This document shows positions 1-9,730 of a stretch of DNA of 64,000 bases, piece after piece. This stretch comes from Panulirus ornatus (lineage: Eukaryota; Arthropoda; Malacostraca; Decapoda; Palinuridae). How positions within the stretch are numbered: position 1 is the first letter of the stretch; each line of letters begins with the position of its first letter. The notes under the pieces are model-generated. The model ran no database searches and had not been told where the DNA came from. It was given only the letters and a program-made list of their open reading frames with translations. Made by a program: the position numbers and the translations under genes. The stretch spans positions 56,703,564-56,767,563 of the forward strand of contig NC_092232.1 of assembly GCF_036320965.1 (NCBI RefSeq). The letters run 5' to 3'.

Positions 1-194
1 CTTGGTGTTGGTTCCTTAGTGATAACCCAAACACAAACACAAACACACCTCCAGTGTCCACTCTAGGTCCGTTTTCTCCTGCAGCACCAGCAGGAAGAAA
101 GAACTCAGGTTCCTCACCAACTGAATCTTTTGGCACGGGGAGCGTGAGTCATCTCGACACGCCTTTTAACGCCCGTACGAGGTGCGGAGTGCAG

Positions 195-689
195 TCAGTC
201 TGTAACGTAGGACATGTCATGTGTTATTGGTCCCAGTCGGTCTAGAACGCTGGGCCTGACATGTGTTGGGGGACCAAGTCGGTCTTGAATGGTGGGCCTG
301 ACGTGTGTTGGGGGACCAAGTCGGTCTTGAATGGTGGGCCTGACAGGTCTTGAGACCTGCCATGTCTCCCTGAAGGTGGGCCTGACAAGTGTGGTGGGCT
401 GCATTTCCTCATGGATGGTGGGTCTGGTAGGGAGTGTGGGCTGCAGTGCCACTTGAGTGGGCGAGGTCACTTGGTCAGCATCAGTGGGACGGTGAGGTTT
501 CACTTTTGCACAGCGACCGTTGACGGAAAGTGGTGTCACGTCGGCAAGAAGTGCCTTCTTGTAGGAGGCATAGCAGGGGTACTGGATGACGGCAATCCCG
601 CGGTGGTTCTCGTACGTGGATGCAGCCAGGATACTTCTCCGTGGTGGGGCTCGCTTCGTGGTTGGTGGATGTGGCCCTCCCCGCCACAT
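195..689 (-). pseudogene. Pro/Thr/Arg-rich repeat ORF, left-arm copy (C-terminally truncated)
   Basis: This is the minus-strand copy of the ORF at 9731-10261. It reads from ATG (M-W-R-G-G) through a basic, Pro-rich N-terminus into tandem RPTIQDRLGPPTHV-type units. It carries one more 14-residue (42-bp) unit than the right copy. It stops at a TGA just after S-Y-V-T-D, where the right arm has CGA, so about 27 residues that the right copy still encodes are lost. No known domain is recognised. The low-complexity repeats and lack of catalytic motifs suggest a structural or disordered protein, or a non-functional ORF. It lies downstream of the acidic ORF on the same strand, separated by about 80 bp. 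Truncation is seen directly; function is unknown. Confidence 0.4.
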
Positions 690-769
690 GGTCACAGTGG
701 TTGACCTATTTTACGTCAAAACATTACGAGGTCAACCTTCACCAAATCCATATGGCGTTCATACCAGCT

Positions 770-1075
770 TCACCCATATTCCATTTCCTCCAATTCCACT
801 TCTGGGTATTCCACCTCCATATCCACACAGCCAAATTCCACTCCATCCATGACTTCCACGTCCGGGTATTCCACCAATTCCACTCCATCCATCTCTTCAA
901 CGTCTGGGTATTCCACCTCCATATCCACACAGCCAAGTTCCACTCCATCCATCACTTCCACGTCTGGGTATTCCACTTCCATGTCCACACAGCCATAGCC
1001 CATGTCAAATACATGGACATATTCAAATTCCATCTCCTGGACAAAGGAGGATCGTCCTACCTCCTTGGTGAACAT
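770..1075 (-). CDS. Acidic repeat protein, 101 aa (left-arm copy)
   Basis: Starting at the first ATG (M-F-T-K-E-V), the ORF encodes 101 residues dominated by Glu, Asp, Val and Met. After about 25 unique residues come imperfect repeats of the form CVDMEVEYPDVEVMDGVEL, in a full, a full, a shortened and a final copy. The protein is strongly acidic, with no signal peptide or membrane segment. The translation is identical to the right-arm copy (9345-9650), the nucleotide differences there being silent. The promoter matches that of the right copy: TATATAA near 1187-1193 read on the minus strand. The repeat unit also gives open shadow frames. No family is recognised. Identity between arms shows recent duplication or conversion, not necessarily selection. 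Confidence 0.5.
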   Translation of the reverse strand: MFTKEVGRSSFVQEMEFEYVHVFDMGYGCVDMEVEYPDVEVMDGVELGCVDMEVEYPDVEEMDGVELVEYPDVEVMDGVEFGCVDMEVEYPEVELEEMEYG

Positions 1076-1186
1076 TATTATATTGAAGTGTTCGAGGAAA
1101 GGTTGAGGGAGCTTGCAAGGCGGAGCAGAGATGTTCACTCGACAGAGGTCACAGCTCAAATGATGCTCTCGGCCCAGCTCCCGCCC

Positions 1187-1193
1187 TTATATA
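1187..1193 (-). promoter_or_regulatory. TATA box of the left-arm acidic ORF
   Basis: TATATAA on the minus strand lies about 30 bp upstream of the initiator-like TCATTT, the same layout as in the right arm. Confidence 0.55.
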
Positions 1194-1895
1194 ACCTGGG
1201 AACTGATCATATCCTAGCATAGCTTAATATAGAGAAGTCTAATATAGTGAAGTTAATACTTTAATACAGTTAAGTTTATTTCTCAATAGTTTGATACATG
1301 TGCCTGACAACAGTTCCTTCACCCGTACAATGTCCGTGTCACAGAACACAAGGATTGTCATTATAATTCGTTTTTATCAGCAGAAATTAGATTAAATTGA
1401 CTAAAGATAAGTGGTTTAATATGTTATGTGTGTTCTCTGTCATCATAAAGATGGCCATCTACCCTGATGTGTAAAGAAAACATCAATTTTGTCGAGGCTG
1501 TGGTGAAGATAAGAACACAATGATATGATAATGTGGTCATACAATGGTGTAGTCAAGATGTTGTGTTAGAACTATGTAGTGAAGATGGGAGTGTAGTGAA
1601 GAGGAGGATTTAGTGAAAATATATATGTTTCTTCACGCTGAGCCATTCCATATAGATGAATATATCTATAATCTAATTGCGGTAAATTACCATATGACTT
1701 TAACGGCACCAGCCAGCAGGAAAAATGTCGGATATAGGAGTGACTGAATATTTTGTCGGGTACAGAAATAATTGAATATTTGGTACGATCGATCAAAATG
1801 CTTTTTATAGGCAAATAATTTCTGATTTTTCAAATGATTTTTTCCATGTTGGAACTGGTGTAAGTAATTAAAGATATGAAAACCGATGGAAAAGT

Positions 1896-2078
1896 TCAGT
1901 TTAACGCTTTTACGAATGTCTTGCTGCGTGTTTGGGAAGAGCAGTAAACTACAGGAATATATAGGTCTAATGTCCCCTGCTCGTCCAACAGCAGATATTG
2001 TATGGTCTGAGACATTATTTCTGGTAGAGGTGGATTCTCCCCGGCATTGCGTAAATCACTTCCACAAACTTGCGCCAT
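1896..2078 (-). CDS. 60-aa ORF, left-arm copy
   Basis: The ORF begins M-A-Q-V-C-G-S-D-L with a favourable ATG context (AAAATGG) and ends K-A-L-N-stop. The right-arm copy at 8374-8556 keeps the same length and start with only a few substitutions (for example E/D and L/P near residues 14-18, L/Q near 39). No domain, signal peptide or membrane segment is evident. It may be a small gene or the first exon of one. It sits about 0.8 kb upstream of the acidic gene, on the same strand. No homologue is recognised, and at this divergence survival of the frame in both arms is only weak support. Confidence 0.33.
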   Translation of the reverse strand: MAQVCGSDLRNAGENPPLPEIMSQTIQYLLLDEQGTLDLYIPVVYCSSQTRSKTFVKALN

Positions 2079-2471
2079 TTTGCACAAATACAGATCCGAT
2101 ATGATGCATTTCCCAGCTCTGTTACGTTATGGACCCTATTCATCCTAGCCTAACCTAACCTAAATAAAAATGTTTGGAATAATGTGCAACATTTCTCCTT
2201 CATTACAAGTGATAATAAACCTAGGCTATACAGCAACCGGGAACGTCCATATTTGTCTAACTTCTCACATGTCTGTGTCATCTGTCTGCAAACATGTCGA
2301 CCATTACCATGAGGGCAATTGCGGCTTTTGATTTTGAATATCACATGTTTCCTCTCTGCAGTGAGATCTTCATACTTAAATAAAATGGTGGGCCGTAAGA
2401 AATATATGTCCATCGAAGGTCAACTATATGGCTCAGTTCCATCATCAGTTTCTAAGAAAACTGAAAAGATG

Positions 2472-2543
2472 AGGTCCCACCGAGATTCGTACTCGGATTG
2501 CTGGATTTAGAGTCCAGAGTGCTAACCCTTACACCATGGGACC
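2472..2543 (-). tRNA. tRNA-Gln-like sequence with CTA anticodon (left copy)
   Basis: Read on the minus strand it folds as a cloverleaf. The acceptor GGTCCCA pairs perfectly with TGGGACC. The anticodon stem CTGGA/TCCAG encloses the loop CTCTAAA, and the T stem is CCGAG/CTCGG. The body matches tRNA-Gln, but the anticodon would be CTA (reading UAG) instead of CTG or TTG. The T loop has TAC in place of TTC, weakening the internal B box. A run of T follows within about 10 bp. It is a suppressor-like gene or a tRNA-derived pseudogene; its place in an inverted repeat favours the latter. Confidence 0.6.
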
Positions 2544-3282
2544 TGATAAGAAAAGATGTGATTTCATCTAAATGTTTTACATATAATCAACCAGAGGCCA
2601 TTCCTCCCTCCCTGCCTGCAGGGTTCAAGGTTTTCTAGAAGGTTCTCGAAGATTCTGGGTAGGAACTGCCATTGAGAGGACGTAGTTATACGTATCATTA
2701 ATGATATTGTTGTTGACTTTCTGATTTAGAAAGATAGATAGATCGGTAGATAGATAGGTAAAAAACAGATTTTAGATAGATTGATAGATACGTAAGGCTG
2801 TATATGTCAATTTTCACAGAAATCATTGATATCTGCGTTATTCTGCAAGAAATACATGTACATGGATGTAGTGATAATATGAGTTAGGTATAAGACCAGT
2901 CGTGTTGAGATTGTAGTGATTGTGACCATTGACTTCAACCTTAATAGTGTAGTGAAGATAAAGTTGTAGTGAAGATAAATCTTGAAGTGACTCATAAGGT
3001 TGTTGTGAGTACAAGGATGCATCGTAAATGAGTACTTCCTACCTGAAAGTCAACAATTACAAAATTGATCAAGTATAACAACATCCTCGGACAACCAACT
3101 ACAAACACCAACCATAGAGTGAACCTGACTGTCATCTAACGACGACCTCTCAAAGGTAATGATCTTACCAGAATCTTCGAGAACCTTCTAGAAAACCTTG
3201 AACCCTGCAGGCAGGGAGGGAGGAATGGCCTCTGGTTGATTATATGTAAAACATTTAGATGAAATCACATCTTTTCTTATCA

Positions 3283-3355
3283 GGTCCCATGGTGTAAGGG
3301 TTAGCACTCTGGACTCTAAGATCCAGCAATCCGAGTTCGAATCTCGGTGGGACCT
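3283..3355 (+). tRNA. tRNA-Gln-like sequence, 8-nt anticodon loop (CTCTAAGA)
   Basis: Acceptor, D, anticodon and T stems all pair (GGTCCCA/TGGGACC, CTGGA/TCCAG, CCGAG/CTCGG) and the T loop keeps TTCGAAT. The anticodon loop has one extra base (CTCTAAGA), so decoding would be abnormal. A TTTTT tract, a possible Pol III terminator, begins about 6 bp downstream. It is the inverted partner of 2472-2543 across element 1. Probably a tRNA pseudogene. Confidence 0.55.
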
Positions 3356-3481
3356 CATCTTTTTAGTTTTCTTCGATACTGATGATGGCTGCATTATTCT
3401 GTACGTTATATATACATTCATATATATACATAAATATGTATATATAAACATATATATGGAACAACATGGTTTTATCAATAG

Positions 3482-4232
3482 CCGGAGACCATTCCTTCCT
3501 CCTTGCCTGCAGAGTTCATAGTTTTCTGGAAGGTTCTAGAAGATTCTGGTGAGATAATTGCCATTGAGAGGATATTGTTATACTTCATATATCAATGATT
3601 TTATTATTGGTGACTTCCAGATAAAGATAGATAGATAGATAGATAGATAGTTTGATTGATAGATTGATAGAGCGATACCTAGATAGGTATATAGATTGAT
3701 AAGTTTCATCAATACTGTATCTTACGCCATCTCCTGTTGCTGGACATATGTTCAACCAGCATTGGGAAAATCTCCAGTAGACCTTAATGTAAAGCAAGAT
3801 GATAACAAAACCTGCAATAAAAGAATACGATCAACTCCCCAGTGCAGAAATATTGTGACCAGAAAGTCTTGTACCAAGATGTCAGACGATTCCACGGGAA
3901 ACACGAAGATAACATTAAATATCTGAAAATCAACAATAATAAGACTGATGATGATAATGCAATTATAACAACAAAACTGATAAACTCAGGGAAAATAGTG
4001 TTCTACATTATGCCTCTAGAAAATAGAAACTTTAACGAAAATCAGGAAAAGAAATACCCACCTGGCTGATACGACACAGTAAAAGGACCATCCCACAACC
4101 AACTCTAAACTGAACCTGACTGTCCCCTAACAACGTCCTCTCAATGGTATTTATCTTACCAGAATCTCGTAGAACTTTCCAGAAAATCAAGAACTCTGCA
4201 GGCAAGGAGGGAGGAATGGCCTCTGGCTGCTG
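3482..4232. mobile_element. Long-TIR element 2 (~0.75 kb)
   Basis: Ends of about 110 bp are inverted repeats. The left end (3482-3590) reads CCGGAGACCATTCC, then CCTGCAGAGTTC, then ATTGCCATTGAGAGG. The right end (4130-4232) carries the complement, finishing GGAATGGCCTCTGG. It is related to element 1 but diverged and lacks the tRNA portion; sequence after 4232 (GCTGATGATAACC) matches what lies beyond the tRNA in element 1, so that portion looks deleted. The interior holds a (GATA)n run and no convincing ORF. Confidence 0.6.
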
Positions 4233-4289
4233 ATGATAACCACATTATTCTATATATATACTTTTACCTACAACCGAAGGTTGACCGGC

Positions 4290-4690
4290 CAGCCCAAGTG
4301 GCTACAGAGGTTGTATCCATGAAAGAAACGGACCCACCAGCAGACGAATTCGGTTGGCAGGTTGTATCGAAGAAGAGGAAAAAGAAGGTTGCCCAACCAA
4401 CCCAACCAGAAGGGTGTAGCAAAGAAACGAAAGAATGCTGCCCAACCAACCTGGGTGGTAGTAAGGTTGGCTGCTCCACAACCCCAGGTCGTTAGGCAGA
4501 CTGTAGCCATGGAAGAAAGGAAGGCTGCTCGTCCACCAGCCCAGGTACCGAGTGAGCGTGTAGCTATGCTGGCTGACCCACCAGCCCGGGTAGATAGCTA
4601 CACCCAGATGGCTATGTCGGGTGCAGCAAAGAAGCAAACCCACAACTACTCCACGAGGTTTGGAAGCCTGTACTCAAAAAGATGAAGACG
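4290..4690 (+). pseudogene. Lys/Pro/Ala-rich coding remnant (ORF1-like?), frameshifted
   Basis: Two plus-strand frames give one continuous low-complexity protein if a single shift near 4410-4420 is allowed. The first part has a MKETDPPADEFGW motif and a basic VVSKKRKKK stretch. The second has alternating Gln/Pro/Ala/Lys and repeated PAxVxSERVAM-like units, ending Y-S-K-R. An acidic/aromatic motif followed by a lysine cluster is reminiscent of retroelement ORF1 N-termini, but no RNA-binding knuckle is present. It lies between element 2 and an (AT)n tract. The frameshift and absent homology make it a probable pseudogene of unknown origin. Confidence 0.3.
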
Positions 4691-4811
4691 AAGGTTGCCA
4701 CACTACCCAATGCACCACCACATGTCTAGAAAGGGAAAAGGTGGACAGAATGGCTGGAGGTCCCACTCCAACAACAAAATCACCTTAGGAGCCAAGTTCC
4801 ATCCATTATTG

Positions 4812-4951
<140 letters not shown>

Positions 4952-5205
4952 AACTACATTGCAACTTACATATGAATAGAATCATCAAGCTTCACTATAT
5001 TAACTTTACTATATTTGAATATAAACAAGGTCTAACCGAGGTTACTTGGTTGAGCAAGACGTGAGAATATCATCAATTGGCCCTCCAGCCCTGGGTTGAA
5101 ATTGTCGTTCTGACGTATTTCGAGTTCAGTGCTGATACAGAACCACTGATTAGAGGACTATCTTGTTAGTCTGTGTTACTTCGCCTGACCCAATCCACGT
5201 CTTCA

Positions 5206-6015
5206 ATGGCCTTCTGTTACTACAAACGGGATTACAAAGGAAAGGCTTCCTTTGTTAGTTTCATGAATACCTTCGTTCAAATGAAGGGAAAGACTATTAC
5301 TATGAAGCGGTACCTTATCAGCAGGAAAGAGCTGCAGCAACGGTATGAAAGTTACTGCAAGATACATAACGAGCCCGTGGCTTCCAACGTAAACATCGGC
5401 CGCCATTTGGGTTCACTCGGCATCATGTGTGACACCAAGATTGGACCCGTTGGGAAACAGGAACGATACTATTCTGGTATCATGTGGCTCGATGGCGCAG
5501 GATCACCAACTGAAATGCAAAGAAAATGGAGAAAGCCGCCCAAACGCATCATGAAGGCCGTGCAAGAGAAGATCGAGAGGAATCGGTTGAGAGACGATAT
5601 CGCTCACAGTATATTGAAATTTATACCCAAGACTTCCCCTGATCTCCAGACACAGCCAGTCACAGAGACCACCAGCCCTGCTTCCCAGACACAGCCAGTC
5701 ACAGAGATCACCAGCCCCGCTCCCAGACACAGCAAGTCACAGAGACCACCAGCCCCGGCTCCCCAGACACAACCAGTCACAGAGACCACCAGCCCCGCTC
5801 CCAGACACAGCCAGACACACAGCCCACCAGCCCCGTCCCCCACACAGAGCCACAAGATCCTGATATTAAGGAAGCAAATGAATTTCTCGATGATTTTTTG
5901 CTTTCACTGGAGAAGAACTGATGAGTTCCTTATAGACAAGACAAAATGTTCAAAAAGGAATCTATATAAGTTCACTTATGGAGTGAGATCTTTGACGGAG
6001 CTGTGCTGCCTATAG
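5206..6015 (+). CDS. 269-aa protein: winged-helix-like domain plus Thr/Pro repeat tail
   Basis: From ATG at 5206 (M-A-F-C-Y-Y-K-R), residues about 15-90 contain an alpha/beta pattern: V-S-F-M-N-T-F, then ISRKELQQRYESYCK, then G-R-H-L-G-S-L-G-I and Y-Y-S-G-I-M-W. This is what one sees in winged-helix modules such as the C-terminal domain of D5-type primase-helicases; the similarity is judged by eye, and RFX-like folds are an alternative. A basic segment (KWRKPPKRIMK, about 110-120) follows, then four or five TQPVTETTSPA-type repeats (about 155-215) and a short basic tail. No helicase or primase catalytic motifs are present. It lies between the inverted arms and has no copy in either. Could be one exon of a longer gene. 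Confidence 0.45.
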   Translation: MAFCYYKRDYKGKASFVSFMNTFVQMKGKTITMKRYLISRKELQQRYESYCKIHNEPVASNVNIGRHLGSLGIMCDTKIGPVGKQERYYSGIMWLDGAGSPTEMQRKWRKPPKRIMKAVQEKIERNRLRDDIAHSILKFIPKTSPDLQTQPVTETTSPASQTQPVTEITSPAPRHSKSQRPPAPAPQTQPVTETTSPAPRHSQTHSPPAPSPTQSHKILILRKQMNFSMIFCFHWRRTDEFLIDKTKCSKRNLYKFTYGVRSLTELCCL

Positions 6016-6112
6016 CACAGCCTACCAAAGGGTGATCTTTGCTGTCGTGCAGTAACCTCATGAGGGCGGAGTCCGGCTACACTTTCTTTACCGAGGAAAA
6101 GATCTCTGCACT

Positions 6113-7078
6113 AATATTGAGTTTCTCCGTTGACGTCAGGGTAAACACCCATCCCCCCCGAAGCTTGGTTACCTTTCCGTGGTGGGGGGGACTTCATGGA
6201 CTGGGCAGTAGCAACCATCGTTGGTTGCTTCTGTTCAATCCATGAACGAAAAACCAAGCATCTTGAACGTAATTGTCGTATAAATTCACTTGGTGTCAAA
6301 ACTGACGCGAAAGCGGTTGTCTCAATTTTGTCAGAAATGTTTGTGCGTTTCGGCCTGATGGCGGGAGTCGGTTTGGCGCTGTGGTCATGAGGGAATACGA
6401 GGAAGATTGGCAACCGTCCCAGAAGTAGCTACAGTGAGGCCCAGCAGCTGTCCCTAATACTGTGGAAGGCACTCATGTAAGGTGTGCAGTGAGGCGCACC
6501 AGTAACAAGGGAAACGGACAACCAAAACAGCAATCTTGATCATCAGGAGGCTATCCAATGCTCAGAGTAGATAAGGACGATTATTGTATGGCTTCGCTCA
6601 GAGGATGAAAATCTTAGCCGTGAAAATCAACAAGTAAAATAACTAGTAGTTAGTAGTAGTGAGGTGGAATTACCGCATTTCTGTGGTCTTAATAGTAAAA
6701 CGAAACTATGGGTTTTCTCCATCAATCTAGAGGTGTTGTAGACCACCATCCTTAAGGTTGTAAGGTAATGGTAACTACAAGGTTATGACCTCAGCAAATT
6801 TGTGATGGAAAGTGCAGGAAATGTGGTAATGTATATAATATAAATTATATAGTTGCATAATAAATGTGTATTAAAATTTTGTCTTCTCTGTTCCCGTTCA
6901 TTAATTCAAATACAGGTAAGTTTTCTCTCTAACGAGGTGGGATAAGCTACGTGCACTCGGCTTGTAAATGTGGTGACTTTCCCTTCATTACCACAATGTT
7001 GTGCTGAACTGAAGATGTAGAATTCCGTAGACGAAACTAAGATAGGAAATCAGTCTACATCAAAAATTGAAGGCGCCG

Positions 7079-7165
<87 letters not shown>

Positions 7166-7238
7166 TGGACTACTTTAATCATTATCACGTGAGTCTTTTG
7201 AGGAAGGATTTGTACACTCGCGTTGCCCCGTCTTTATC
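6113..7238. repeat. 1.1 kb direct repeat, copy 1 (ends at the N gap)
   Basis: From AATATTGAGTTTCTCC the sequence matches 10728 onward in the same orientation with scattered differences, through a 60-bp GC-rich palindromic segment, a conserved CAG|GTAAGT at about 6915 that looks like a 5' splice donor, and a (TG)n tract (about 7082-7163). It runs into the N gap. A 64-codon ORF at 6196-6390 is kept only loosely, so no coding call is made. No transposon hallmark is visible. Confidence 0.85.
7082..7163. repeat. (TG)n microsatellite
   Basis: About 80 bp of TG with a few interruptions, within the direct repeat. Confidence 0.95.
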
Positions 7239-7338
7239 NNNNNNNNNNNNNNNNNNNNNNNNNNNNNNNNNNNNNNNNNNNNNNNNNNNNNNNNNNNNNN
7301 NNNNNNNNNNNNNNNNNNNNNNNNNNNNNNNNNNNNNN
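7239..7338. other. Scaffold gap of 100 N
   Basis: Exactly 100 N, a conventional placeholder of unknown true size. It falls where the direct repeat meets the right inverted arm. Confidence 0.99.
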
Positions 7339-7683
7339 GGTTGTCCGAGATGTTTTTTAAAACTTGATCAATTTTGTAATTGTTGACTTTTCAGGTAGGA
7401 AGTACTCATTTTACGATGCATCCTTGTACTCACAACAACCTTATGATCACTCTAGATTTATCTTCACTACAACTTTATCTTTCACTACACTATTAAGGTT
7501 GAAGTCAATGGTCACATTCACTACAATCTCAACACGACTGGTCTTAAACGTAACCCATATTATCACTACATCCATGTACAGTATTTTCTTGCAGAATAAC
7601 TCAGATATCAATGATTTCTGTGAAAATTGACATATACAGCCTTACGTATCTATCGATCTGTCTAATATCTGTTCTTTACCTAG

Positions 7684-7725
<42 letters not shown>

Positions 7726-7908
7726 AAATCAGAAGTCAACAACAATATCATTAATGATACGTAAAAACTACGTCCTCTCAATGCAGTTCCTACCCAGAAT
7801 CTTCGAGAACCTTCTAGAAAACCTTGAACCCTGCAGGCAGGGAGGGAGGAATGGCCTCTGGTTGATTATATGTAAAACATTTAGATGAAATCACATCTTT
7901 TCTTATCA

Positions 7909-7980
7909 GGTCCCATGGTGTAAGGGTTAGCACTCTCGACTCTAAATCCAGCAGTCCGAGTTCGAATCTCGTTGGGACCT
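7909..7980 (+). tRNA. tRNA-Gln-like sequence with CTA anticodon (right copy, degenerate)
   Basis: The acceptor stem is perfect and the anticodon loop CTCTAAA gives CTA. The anticodon stem has one mismatch (CTCGA/TCCAG) and the T stem another (CCGAG/CTCGT). The T loop keeps TTCGAAT, and a TTTT tract follows a few bases downstream. It is the right-arm counterpart of 2472-2543. Probably a decaying tRNA copy. Confidence 0.55.
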
Positions 7981-8373
7981 TACCTTTTCAGTTTTCTTAG
8001 AAATTGATGATGGAACTGAGCCATATAGTTGACCTTCGATGGACATATATTTCTTACGGCCCACCATTTTATTTAAGTATGAAGATCTCACGGCAGAGAG
8101 GAAACGTGTGATATTCAAAATCAAAAGCCGCAATTGCCCTTATGGTAATGGTCGACATGTTTGCAGACAGATGACACAGACATGTGAGAAGTTAGACAAA
8201 TATGGACGTTCCTGGTTGCTGTATAGCCTAGGTTTATTATCACTTGTAATGAAGGAGAAATGTTGCACATTATTCCACACCTTTTAATTTAGGCTAGGTT
8301 AGGCTAGGATGACTAGGGTCCATAACGTAACAGAGCTGGGAAATGCATCATATCGGATCTGTATCTGTGCAAA

Positions 8374-8556
8374 ATGGCGCAAGTTTGTGGAAGTGATTTA
8401 CGCAATGCCGGAGATAATCCACCTCCACCAGAAATAATGTCTCAGACCATACAATATCTGCTGTTGGACGAGCAGGGGACATTAGACCAATATATTCCTG
8501 TAGTTTACTGCTCTTCCCAAACACGCAGCAAGACATTCGTAAAAGCGTTAAACTGA
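8374..8556 (+). CDS. 60-aa ORF, right-arm copy
   Basis: ATG in good context (CAAAATGGC) opens M-A-Q-V-C-G-S-D-L-R-N-A-G and the frame closes at K-A-L-N-stop. It matches the left copy at 1896-2078 in length and nearly all residues. There is no recognisable motif. A perfect TATAAAAAG occurs just downstream (about 8645), not upstream, so the promoter of this ORF is not evident. It may be a first exon or a non-coding transcript region. Confidence 0.33.
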   Translation: MAQVCGSDLRNAGDNPPPPEIMSQTIQYLLLDEQGTLDQYIPVVYCSSQTRSKTFVKALN

Positions 8557-9226
8557 ACTTTTCCATCGGTTTTCATATCTTTAATTACTTACACCAGTTC
8601 CAACAGATGGAAAAAATCATTTGAAAAATCAGAAATTATTTGCCTATAAAAAGCATTTTGATCGATCGTACCAAATACTCAATTATTTATGTACCCGACG
8701 AAATATTCAGTCACTCCTATATCCGATATTTTTCCTGCTGGCTGGTGCCGTTAAAGTCATATGGTAATTTACCGCAATTAGATTATAGATATATTCATCT
8801 ATATGGAATGGCTCAGCGTGAAGAAACATATATATTTTCTAAATCCTCCTCTTCACTACATAGTTCTAAAACATCTTGACTACACCATTGTATGACCACA
8901 TTGTGTTCTTATCTTCACCACAGCCTCGGCAAAATTGATGTTTTCTTTACACATCAGGGTAGATGGCCATCTTTATGATGACAGAGAACACACATAACAT
9001 ATTAAACCACTTATCTTTAGTCACTTTAATCTAATTTCTGCTGATAAAAACGAATTATAATGACAATCCTTCTGTTCTGTGACAGGACATTGTACGGGTG
9101 AAGGAACTGTTGTCAGACACATGTATTAAACTACTGAGAAATAAACTTAACTGTATTAAAGTATTAACTTCACTATATTAGACTTCTCTATATTAAGCTA
9201 TGCTAGGATATGATCAGTTCCCAGGT

Positions 9227-9262
9227 TATATAAGGGCGGGAGCCGGGCCGAGAGCATCATTT
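9227..9262 (+). promoter_or_regulatory. TATA box plus TCATTT initiator of the acidic ORF
   Basis: TATATAA starts at 9227 and TCATTT, a match to the arthropod initiator TCAKTY, has its A at 9259. The TATA start is therefore at about -32, the canonical spacing. The sequence between is GC-rich (GGGCGGGAGCCGGGCCG). The ATG follows 86 bp downstream at 9345. The same arrangement exists in the left arm. Confidence 0.65.
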
Positions 9263-9344
9263 GAGCTGTGACCTCTGTCGAGTGAACATCTCTGCTCCGC
9301 CTTGCAAGCTCCCCCAACCTTTCCTCGAACACTTCAATATAATA

Positions 9345-9650
9345 ATGTTCACCAAGGAGGTAGGACGATCCTCCTTTGTCCAGGAGATGGAATTTGAATA
9401 TGTCCATGTATTTGACATGGGCTATGGCTGTGTGGACATGGAAGTGGAATATCCAGACGTGGAAGTGATGGATGGAGTGGAACTTGGCTGTGTGGATATG
9501 GAGGTGGAATACCCAGACGTTGAAGAGATGGATGGAGTGGAATTGGTGGAATACCCGGACGTGGAAGTCATGGATGGAGTGGAATTTGGCTGTGTGGATA
9601 TGGAGGTGGAATACCCAGAAGTGGAATTGGAGGAAATGGAATATGGGTGA
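9345..9650 (+). CDS. Acidic repeat protein, 101 aa (right-arm copy)
   Basis: ATG at 9345 (M-F-T-K-E-V-G-R) lies 86 bp downstream of a predicted transcription start. The 101-residue product is very rich in Glu, Asp, Val, Met and Tyr, made of a leader of about 25 residues and tandem units of the type VDMEVEYPDVEVMDGVEL with shared GCVDMEVEYP cores. No transmembrane helix, signal peptide, cysteine framework or catalytic motif is seen. It is identical in translation to 770-1075. A second ORF begins 80 bp downstream on the same strand and could belong to the same transcript. The repeat could equally arise by slippage. Function unknown. Confidence 0.52.
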   Translation: MFTKEVGRSSFVQEMEFEYVHVFDMGYGCVDMEVEYPDVEVMDGVELGCVDMEVEYPDVEEMDGVELVEYPDVEVMDGVEFGCVDMEVEYPEVELEEMEYG

Positions 9651-9730
9651 AGCTGGTATGAACGCCATATGGATTTGGTGAAGGTTGACCTCGTAATGTT
9701 TTGACGTAAAATAGGTCAACCACTGTGACC

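Larger units (their letters stand above)
1..3096. repeat. Left arm of a ~3 kb inverted repeat (continues off the window edge)
   Basis: Base 1 onward is the reverse complement of 10374 downward, and the match can be followed to 3096, which pairs with 7339 at the edge of the first N gap. All ORFs of the right arm recur here on the minus strand, including an acidic ORF identical at every residue. Differences are scattered substitutions and small indels: an extra 42-bp unit in the Pro-rich ORF, one nonsense change, and single-base changes in promoters and flanks. The arm may extend beyond base 1 and into the gap, so both limits are minima. Confidence 0.93.
2445..3390. mobile_element. Long-TIR element 1 (~0.95 kb) with tRNA-like sequences in its termini
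   Basis: Sequence 2445-2700 and 3130-3390 are inverted copies of one another, both running from a tRNA-Gln-like sequence through CCAGAGGCCATTCC and a CTGCAGG-containing block to GAGAGGACG. The interior is AT-rich with GATA-type tetranucleotide repeats and no credible ORF. The structure resembles a non-autonomous foldback/MITE-like DNA element. A related element follows at 3482-4232. The right arm of the large inverted repeat also contains one end of this element (about 7680-8000), and the other end would fall in the N gap. No target-site duplication was identified. Confidence 0.6.

Noticed and set aside
739..1222. ORFs M-E-W-N-L-A-V-W and M-Q-P-G-Y-F (also 9198-9797 and 9472-9681)
   Set aside because: These are shadow frames of the acidic repeat ORF, kept open by its repeat unit; the promoter and ATG favour the acidic frame.
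2140..2165. CCTAACCTAACCTAA as a telomeric repeat tract
   Set aside because: Only about three degenerate units, mirrored near 8289-8309 as part of the inverted arms; too short to call telomeric.
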